From: Bacteriovoracaceae bacterium UBA1018
GTDB taxonomy: Bacteria; Bdellovibrionota; UBA1018
Direction of reading: 5' to 3'
DNA: 5,085 bases
Assembly (NCBI GenBank): GCA_002291495.1
Contig: DBAE01000059.1
Location: 3,680-8,764 of the forward strand
How positions within the stretch are numbered: position 1 is the first letter of the stretch; each line of letters starts with the position of its first letter. Of this stretch, positions 1 to 5,085 are shown piece by piece. The position numbers were made by a program, and so were the translations under genes. The notes below the pieces were generated by a model that saw nothing but the letters and a program-made list of their open reading frames with translations, made no database searches and had not been told where the DNA came from.

Positions 1-330
1 CTCTTCGACGACTTCGCGCATTTGATTGACCTTAATTGGATAGACGCCTTTGTAGATGCCTTTATAGCCAAACTCGGCGATGGACTTTCTGAACGCCTCA
101 TTGAGCGAGACTACGCGGTGACGGATAATATCTTGAAAACGAATGAGCACTGGCATTGCCAAGTTCTGGGAACGAACTTCTTCAATGACCGCTTTAAGGT
201 CCACTCCAGGACCTTCTCCGCGGCGTGGATGTACGGTTAAATTGCCAGTTGGATTAATACTGAAATACTGGTCACCCCAGTTTTCGATGCTGTACAATTT
301 AAGCGAATCTGAAACGCCCCATGATCTCAT
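1..330 (-). CDS. speA: Biosynthetic arginine decarboxylase, N-terminal part (cut by the window edge)
   Basis: Seen: an ATG at 330-328 opens a frame that stays open to base 1, giving the first 110 residues; the C-terminus is outside the window. The segment YPIKVNQ (residues 97-103) is the hallmark of biosynthetic arginine decarboxylases, and Lys100 should be the lysine that forms the Schiff base with pyridoxal phosphate. Before it come YSIENWGDQYFSINPTGNLTV (an N-terminal strand pattern typical of SpeA) and FQDIIRHRVVSLNEAF, matching the region just ahead of the barrel. Known for the family: a cytoplasmic PLP- and Mg-dependent enzyme, usually about 630-660 residues, that decarboxylates L-arginine to agmatine, the first step of the agmatine route to putrescine and spermidine. 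The start is well fixed: an in-frame TAA lies at 357-355, no other in-frame ATG/GTG/TTG lies between, and an AGGA sits 9 bases upstream. The N-terminus is shorter than in E. coli SpeA. Its own promoter is likely in the gap to its right. Confidence 0.95.
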   Translation of the reverse strand, partial: MRSWGVSDSLKLYSIENWGDQYFSINPTGNLTVHPRRGEGPGVDLKAVIEEVRSQNLAMPVLIRFQDIIRHRVVSLNEAFRKSIAEFGYKGIYKGVYPIKVNQMREVVEE

Positions 331-339
331 CTCGATGTT

Positions 340-343
340 TCCT
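340..343 (-). promoter_or_regulatory. Shine-Dalgarno site of speA
   Basis: On the minus strand the sequence AAAGGAAAC contains AGGA, 9 bases before the ATG at 330. It is the only good purine-rich site between the in-frame TAA (357-355) and the start, so it supports the chosen start. Confidence 0.7.
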
Positions 344-366
344 TTGTTTTCGACTTATCACCCACA

Positions 367-382
367 CACTGCGCTAGCAATG
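367..382 (-). other. Small hairpin in the speA leader
   Basis: On the minus strand CATTGC and GCAGTG can pair as a 6-bp stem (one G-T wobble) around the tetraloop TAGC. No T-run follows, so it is not a normal intrinsic terminator. If the promoter proposed at 397-424 is real, the hairpin would lie near the 5' end of the speA transcript, where it could stabilise the RNA; it could also be a weak operator-like palindrome. A stem this short can arise by chance. Confidence 0.25.
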
Positions 383-396
383 GTTTACTTGGCAAA

Positions 397-424
397 ATTA
401 GTCAGCAAAGGAAAACTTTTTCAA
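397..424 (-). promoter_or_regulatory. Candidate sigma-70-type promoter for speA
   Basis: On the minus strand a -35-like TTGAAA (424-419, 5 of 6 to TTGACA) is separated by 16 bases from a -10-like ACTAAT (402-397, 4 of 6 to TATAAT). A start of transcription near 390 would give a leader of about 60 bases before the speA ATG. It sits in the only gap between the large upstream gene and speA. The -10 match is modest, and speA could instead or additionally be read through from upstream, since no intrinsic terminator is visible in the gap. Confidence 0.35.
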
Positions 425-474
425 GTGAAATCGAACCAGCCGCAAATCAAGCCAGGAGCTGAAAGCAAAGGTTT

Positions 475-3400
475 TCATTTTGTAGGCAAATGAGGCTCTG
501 GAGGCTTCGGAGCACCCGTCAGCAGTCTCGCGCATAAATCCGTTGCTGGCTCGACGCCAGGAATAAAACCGAGATAATCTGACACCTTTTCGAGAGCAGC
601 TAGTACGACTTGTCGACCCGTGAAGCCACCCAAAAATACCTTAGAAAACGCTCTTTCACCCATTTCAGGTGTCGAAATGAACGAGAGTGTACTTAGGACT
701 TGGGTAGTGACATTTTCAATGATTCTTAAAAATAAATTAAAGCCGAGCTTTGCTTTCTGTATCGAACTCTGAATATCCGCTTGAGCATCTGGGTGAGATC
801 GCAGCTCCTCTGGATATTTGCTCGCATAAAAACCTGTCGACAGCTCAAAGCCTTGTTCCATCTTTAAAGAAAATCCAGAAAACGGCAATAGAAGATAAGT
901 AAAGTAAGTCACTAGATAAATATCGAGATCAAAATGACCAAATGCAATCATATGACTGATCATAAAAAACGTGGTCGCTGGTCTCAGATACGTAAGTGAG
1001 TACTGAATGACTTTTCTTTGATTGATCCACCAACTATTCTTAGGATCGGCAAAGGCTTTTTTTACAAAATAGTTAAAAAACCCTTTCTCGGTGTCCTTCT
1101 TATCCGGAACTTCTTGAAAATAACGCTCATTGGATGAATTGATTTGAAGACGATACCAGACTTCAGCCAATGCACCTGAGACGGCCGCAACGATAAAACA
1201 ATTCAGATAGGGATATCGGGCGGCGTAAAACCATGAAGTCTCGCTGAACATCTGCTCCTGAATTGGGATCAGCTGAGAATCTGTGGCACCCGCTAGTAAA
1301 AGCGTCATTGCGGCGAGCTCTAATGGTTTATCGACCAATAGAGTTGCCACCATACTTGTTGCAGCCCGAGCTACTTCTTGAGGTTTCTTTTTTTGCGCTT
1401 CCACTAACTGAACGGCGGATACAAACGTGCTCTTCTTAGGATCTAACCCATTGAGATGCCGGTGAGATAAATTGAGAGATATAGCCTTCAAACCATACAA
1501 ACTTTGTTCTACAAATCTTCGTGCCTCGAATTCCACATCTGGGTTTTGATCAAGCCCGCTGACGAGCTCCTCTGCCTTTCTGGCATCGACGACAATATTT
1601 TCTGAATAATAGACTGAGAGTTGTTTCAACGTCCGAGTGTCTTTGATGAGATCAACGGCAAGGTTTGCTTCTTGTCGAAGTGTATCTCGAACCAATTTTT
1701 CCATGGCCCTAGAAAATAGGATCTCAAAGTAATAGCGAAAATAGGTTCGCTCTCTGTAAGTCAGCTCTCGCAGCCGCTCATCTGTCAAAGTATCTATTGG
1801 CTTGCCTTGATAAAGGCTCTGAATGACATCAAGCCTCTCTACAAAACGTGTGGTTGCACGATAAGCGCTTCGTATTGCTGCTTTCTGGATCTCAGCTTCT
1901 GCAGGTAATATCTTATCTTCCCATGATCTTAAGGCGCGATAAAACTCGGGATCACTCAAGCGCAAATTGGCCTCTGCTAAGATAGAGCGGTCACCTCCGT
2001 CCCAAAAAGTAGCTCGCTTGACCATCCCTCTCAAAGCTGTAACGGACTGAAAGTAATTGGGATAAAGAAGCATTTGAAATCCCAAAATAGGTCTCAGTGT
2101 ATAATTGAGCGCCATATTAAAGGGCCTGGAAAAGCTCAATGAGGCATACGCAGAACGATAAACCGAGCTTGCACTGAACAAAAAGTGCCTGAGAGCTTCG
2201 CCAAAAGTTTGCATCTCTCGCTCAGGACGTTCAGACCACCACCTAAAGTATTTCGCCCTCGAAATAACTGAAATAAACCGACCCGACCAGGTTTCGTTTA
2301 ACCATCGATCTCTTTCGATCTGTGAGTTTTCTCTGATCTCTGCCACACGAGCATTTTCTTCAGCTGTGTAAGTGCGTTTGGACTTTTGTCCGAGCTGCTC
2401 GTCACGTGAAGCACCCAACATCTCGTAATACTCTTGGTCGACTCGGTTCTGCCGTTGCACGAACGCCAACCTAAATGCCTCAAACCAAGCTTTGTCCTCA
2501 CGAAGGGCAGCAAAGTTCATGCTCTTGAGGTCTTTGACGAGCTGAACTGTATTGACAATAAGATGAGGCACACCCAAAGCTAGCGCAACTGTGGAGACAA
2601 TGGCAGTATAAGCCACCAGTGTTTTGGGTAGCTTTCCATCTGAGATGAAAGCTTTAGTGAGATTGGCGGGTGAAAATCCAAAAGACTTTGAACTCGCCAG
2701 GTGTCCAATCTCTCCCAATGCTTTGAGCTTACCGGTGAAAATCTCGAGTGCCGAAATACTCAGATCCATCGCTTCAAAAAGAAAATATTGCAATTGCTCG
2801 GGATACTCATATCCAGCCACAAGTGCAGCGACCGTAACTCCTGTCATCTGAACTGCACGAGAGTTAGCTAACTGTAACAATCCTTCTTGAATGGCATCTT
2901 GCTTTGCTTTTCCCTTTTTATGAAATCCTGAATAAAGCTGAAGCAGTGCAGATTTAATTTTAGGCGCACCCATGGGTTGCGGAAGGGTCATTCGAGACCA
3001 AAGCAATTCGATTCGGTTAAAGAGCCTTCGCTGAGACTTAAGATTTTTACTAATCCCACCGAGTGTCTTTTCAAACTGATCATGAGGAAAGTACTCTTCG
3101 TACTTTTTGGTGATGGAGTCTTGAGTACTTTTTGGATCCCCTTTCCCTCTGGCCTTTTGTTGGTCCAAGATATTAAGAATGACGGGCTTTATTCGATCTA
3201 AACTCTTTCGGCTTTGTTTCGCTCGCTCCATCTGTTCGTAAAATTCTTCGCCTTGAAGGAGGAGCGCCTTCTTAAAATAGTCTTCGAACTCATCGATCGC
3301 TAGCGTCGTACTTTCATAGGTAGTTGGATCGACGAGATTAACTAAGAGATTAAATGTGAGTTGTTGGATGCCAGAGTAGAATTTTACAAAAACATCTCCT

Positions 3401-4035
3401 ACTGGAAGGTCCTCGACGTAAAAAATTCCATCCTGAACAGAAATCTCTTTGGCTTCGTGGCCTAGTTCGAGAGGGATATGAAAGATCGGAAGCTCGGTTA
3501 CTCCAATAGCCGAAGAGAAATATCGTAAATCGATGAAGGAAATCATCTGAACTTTTGAATCTGGAAGATAACTTCCCTCTTCAATAAAGAAGAGATAATC
3601 GCCTTGATTGACAGCAAACTTCACAGGCCTATAAAATTCGTGAAAACTCTCTCCATGGTACTTAAGCTCCAAGCCTTGGAGATGAGTTTGATCTGGCGTT
3701 TTACGTTCAAGCGGAAAGTAAGAGGTCGTGATCTGTTTACGGCGAATCGACTTTGGCGAAACAGATATCGGGTAGACCGATTGATTGAGAACGCCCGTCG
3801 GGTCATTTCTAATGCTAAACTTCTTACCTAAGATGACGTCATAAATGTCATTGGCATTTTTCTGCTGGATTGCCTGAAACTGATCAGTTATTTGAGCTGA
3901 TGATTGCTCTGTTGATTGCTCGTCTCGATTTTGCGCATGGACCAGGTGTGCAGGCACGCCCATCTGTACGATGAGCAATAAGACCAAAATTTTTTGAAAG
4001 ACGACCGAGAAAAGGTGAAATGAATACTTCTTCAC
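475..4035 (-). CDS. Large exported, multi-helix envelope protein of unknown function (1186 aa)
   Basis: I do not recognise a family. Seen in order: a Sec signal peptide (basic MKK, hydrophobic ILVLLLIVQMGV at 16-27, likely cleavage after VHA at 34, no lipobox Cys); a Gln/Ser-rich linker (35-60); a strand-rich domain (about 85-240) with GDYLFFIEEGSY, ISFIDLRYF and a QDGIFYVEDLPVGDVFVKF stretch that looks like a small beta-sandwich; charged helical segments (about 242-350); hydrophobic segments near 396-410 and 472-494; a long Arg/Glu-rich helical region (about 510-880); then membrane helices near 893-916, 943-962, 1018-1033 and 1037-1056; weaker amphipathic helices to about 1150; and a Pro-rich tail (1174-1186). 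There are only two cysteines (946, 1168). The start is GTG, supported by the signal peptide directly behind it and by the 13-base gap to the gene upstream. The gene probably shares an operon with that membrane-protein gene. A structural or transport role in the envelope is inference only; no catalytic motif was found. Confidence 0.85.
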   Translation of the reverse strand: MKKYSFHLFSVVFQKILVLLLIVQMGVPAHLVHAQNRDEQSTEQSSAQITDQFQAIQQKNANDIYDVILGKKFSIRNDPTGVLNQSVYPISVSPKSIRRKQITTSYFPLERKTPDQTHLQGLELKYHGESFHEFYRPVKFAVNQGDYLFFIEEGSYLPDSKVQMISFIDLRYFSSAIGVTELPIFHIPLELGHEAKEISVQDGIFYVEDLPVGDVFVKFYSGIQQLTFNLLVNLVDPTTYESTTLAIDEFEDYFKKALLLQGEEFYEQMERAKQSRKSLDRIKPVILNILDQQKARGKGDPKSTQDSITKKYEEYFPHDQFEKTLGGISKNLKSQRRLFNRIELLWSRMTLPQPMGAPKIKSALLQLYSGFHKKGKAKQDAIQEGLLQLANSRAVQMTGVTVAALVAGYEYPEQLQYFLFEAMDLSISALEIFTGKLKALGEIGHLASSKSFGFSPANLTKAFISDGKLPKTLVAYTAIVSTVALALGVPHLIVNTVQLVKDLKSMNFAALREDKAWFEAFRLAFVQRQNRVDQEYYEMLGASRDEQLGQKSKRTYTAEENARVAEIRENSQIERDRWLNETWSGRFISVISRAKYFRWWSERPEREMQTFGEALRHFLFSASSVYRSAYASLSFSRPFNMALNYTLRPILGFQMLLYPNYFQSVTALRGMVKRATFWDGGDRSILAEANLRLSDPEFYRALRSWEDKILPAEAEIQKAAIRSAYRATTRFVERLDVIQSLYQGKPIDTLTDERLRELTYRERTYFRYYFEILFSRAMEKLVRDTLRQEANLAVDLIKDTRTLKQLSVYYSENIVVDARKAEELVSGLDQNPDVEFEARRFVEQSLYGLKAISLNLSHRHLNGLDPKKSTFVSAVQLVEAQKKKPQEVARAATSMVATLLVDKPLELAAMTLLLAGATDSQLIPIQEQMFSETSWFYAARYPYLNCFIVAAVSGALAEVWYRLQINSSNERYFQEVPDKKDTEKGFFNYFVKKAFADPKNSWWINQRKVIQYSLTYLRPATTFFMISHMIAFGHFDLDIYLVTYFTYLLLPFSGFSLKMEQGFELSTGFYASKYPEELRSHPDAQADIQSSIQKAKLGFNLFLRIIENVTTQVLSTLSFISTPEMGERAFSKVFLGGFTGRQVVLAALEKVSDYLGFIPGVEPATDLCARLLTGAPKPPEPHLPTK

Positions 4036-4051
4036 TTTTGATCTCGCTCTA
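4036..4051 (-). promoter_or_regulatory. Gene junction: weak ribosome site before a GTG start
   Basis: The upstream gene stops with TAG at 4051-4049 and the next gene starts with GTG at 4035, leaving 13 bases (AGCGAGATCAAAA). The best Shine-Dalgarno-like match is only GAG at 4045-4043, 7 bases before the GTG. A weak site, a non-ATG start and tight spacing fit translational coupling, with ribosomes finishing the upstream gene re-initiating here. There is no room for a separate promoter in the gap itself. Confidence 0.45.
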
Positions 4052-5085
4052 ATTGACTGGCGTTAGGGCTTGTTGGCATGGACCAGAGTTGGGTCCCAGG
4101 TCTGAGCCACCATTGCGTTTGTCGTTCTTATTTTTTCTTATTGAAGAGATCCTATTGATTAACTTTTGTAGCTTGAGCGTGCCCCAATAGAGTCCTGCCG
4201 ATGCCACTGTTGCCTTAGCAATCTTGGCAACCCAATCTACGTTATCTTTAAAAGTTTCCACAGAAAAGCCCGAGTACCAATACGCCGAGATCGACGCTGC
4301 GATGGAATTACTTCCGAAACTCAAAACGGAATTGCCTTTGGTAAAAACAGGGGGATGTTGCTTAGCAAACTGCATTAGTGAGACTGCATTAAGAGTTTTG
4401 AGCTCAGGATTATTTGTACCGCGATTATGGTACTCATCTAATACTGCGTGGTAAGCAAGATCGACCTCTTTAACATTATTTCTTGCCAACGCTCTATCTA
4501 GCCGTGCGAGTGCTCCATAAAATTGTTCAAGATCTCCTTGGATTGCAATTTTATCTTCGGACGGAAGTTTAAGATAATCTTCCGCATTTTTTAGTGCGGC
4601 TGTGAGCAACCGATCATTTCCAGTTTCTGATTCTTTGAAGAGCTGGATGAGTTCTCGATATCCAGTTTCAACTTGGGTATGATCTCCTACCCTAGAGCCT
4701 TGTCCAATTTTGGCAATTGAGTCGTTTAATCTTCTCTGATTTTGGGCAATCTTCTTTTCATACTCTTGGTTACCGATCATGACGGGTTGCCAAATGGCAC
4801 CATAGGACCATGCGCCCCAAATGAGCTGGTAAAAGAACGCTCCGACCGCATCACCAAAAGTCTGATCAGTAACCCAAAATCGGAATCCGACAATAAAAAT
4901 GAGTCCGACCTGAATAGTCCTCATGCGCTTTACAAATTCAGCCCAGTAGTACTGAAACATTTGATTTTCAGCGATGTCGACCGCACCTTTAACCCAACTC
5001 CACATTCCCTTGCGTAGGCCTTCTTTGAGTTGAACTGGGACATCAACCGTGTACTCAATCGAATCGTACTCTCTTGCAATCGGCT
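4049..5085 (-). CDS. Membrane protein of unknown function, C-terminal part (5' end outside window)
   Basis: The frame ending at TAG 4051-4049 is open all the way to base 5085, giving at least 344 residues. The first in-frame ATG (5005) is probably internal: the 26 codons before it (PIAREYDSIEYTVDVPVQ...) read like normal protein and no well-spaced Shine-Dalgarno site precedes it. Counting from that Met, I see an aromatic-rich helix (1-28), two membrane segments (about 31-45 and 53-73), a charged helical, coiled-coil-like region (about 80-190), two further hydrophobic segments (about 226-246 and 257-277), then a basic tail (RISSIRKNKNDKRN) and a Gly/Ser/Pro end with one Cys. The basic tail suggests a cytoplasmic C-terminus by the positive-inside rule. 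The N-terminal part visible here resembles residues about 972-1054 of the 1186-residue protein downstream, so the two may be diverged paralogues. No enzyme motif was recognised. It is likely co-transcribed with the downstream gene. Confidence 0.8.
   Translation of the reverse strand, partial: PIAREYDSIEYTVDVPVQLKEGLRKGMWSWVKGAVDIAENQMFQYYWAEFVKRMRTIQVGLIFIVGFRFWVTDQTFGDAVGAFFYQLIWGAWSYGAIWQPVMIGNQEYEKKIAQNQRRLNDSIAKIGQGSRVGDHTQVETGYRELIQLFKESETGNDRLLTAALKNAEDYLKLPSEDKIAIQGDLEQFYGALARLDRALARNNVKEVDLAYHAVLDEYHNRGTNNPELKTLNAVSLMQFAKQHPPVFTKGNSVLSFGSNSIAASISAYWYSGFSVETFKDNVDWVAKIAKATVASAGLYWGTLKLQKLINRISSIRKNKNDKRNGGSDLGPNSGPCQQALTPVN

Noticed and set aside
22..240. Plus-strand open frame of 72 codons
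   Set aside because: It is antisense to the conserved N-terminal domain of speA, including the PLP-lysine motif, so it is a shadow.
404..471. Direct repeat AGCAAAGG at 404-411 and 464-471
   Set aside because: Only 8 A-rich bases, two copies 60 bases apart with differing flanks; easily chance in an AT-leaning gap.
425..474. Possible intrinsic terminator after the 1186-residue gene
   Set aside because: The best minus-strand pairing (CAGC with GCTG across a 17-base loop) is only 4-5 bp and has no T-run after it.
143..493. Plus-strand open frame of 116 codons covering the speA start and the gap
   Set aside because: It runs antisense through the well-supported start of speA, crosses the gap and overlaps the end of the large gene. 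The translation has no recognisable domain and no good ribosome site.
2298..2513. Minus-strand open frame of 71 codons inside the 1186-residue gene
   Set aside because: It is an alternate-frame shadow within a continuous long reading frame, with no initiation signal.
4742..5017. Plus-strand open frame of 91 codons, and a similar 76-codon frame at 4224-4454
   Set aside because: Both lie antisense inside the membrane-protein gene, with no ribosome site or domain signal; the minus frame has coherent membrane segments.

Overview
The window is 5085 bases with G+C around the mid-40s by eye. All three genes lie on the minus strand and the coding density is high, which indicates a bacterium. A Sec signal peptide on a very large protein with both exported and membrane-helix parts suggests a Gram-negative envelope. 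The overall style (large family-less envelope proteins beside a biosynthetic arginine decarboxylase) resembles Bdellovibrio-like and other deltaproteobacterial-type genomes, but this is an impression and not a taxonomic assignment.

Layout in the direction of transcription (right to left). (1) 5085-4049 is the 3' part of a membrane protein gene. The reading frame stays open to the window edge, so its start lies outside. (2) 4035-475 follows after 13 bases and starts with GTG. It encodes a complete 1186-residue protein with a signal peptide, a strand-rich N-terminal domain, a long helical middle and a C-terminal block of membrane helices. These two genes look like one operon whose promoter is outside the window. 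(3) 474-331 is a 144-base gap with a plausible promoter, a small hairpin and a Shine-Dalgarno site. (4) 330-1 is the 5' end of speA, recognised by its N-terminal domain and the PLP-lysine motif YPIKVNQ.

Function is clear only for speA, which converts arginine to agmatine for putrescine and spermidine synthesis. I do not recognise either of the other two proteins. The main new observation is that the first part of the upstream protein visible here resembles the C-terminal membrane block of the 1186-residue protein. They share a Y-x-x-[D/E]-V-P patch and a K-G-aromatic-aromatic-x-aromatic-VK patch, followed by two hydrophobic segments. The pair may therefore be diverged tandem paralogues of an undescribed envelope protein family. 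No RNA genes, mobile elements, CRISPR arrays or convincing intrinsic terminators were seen.
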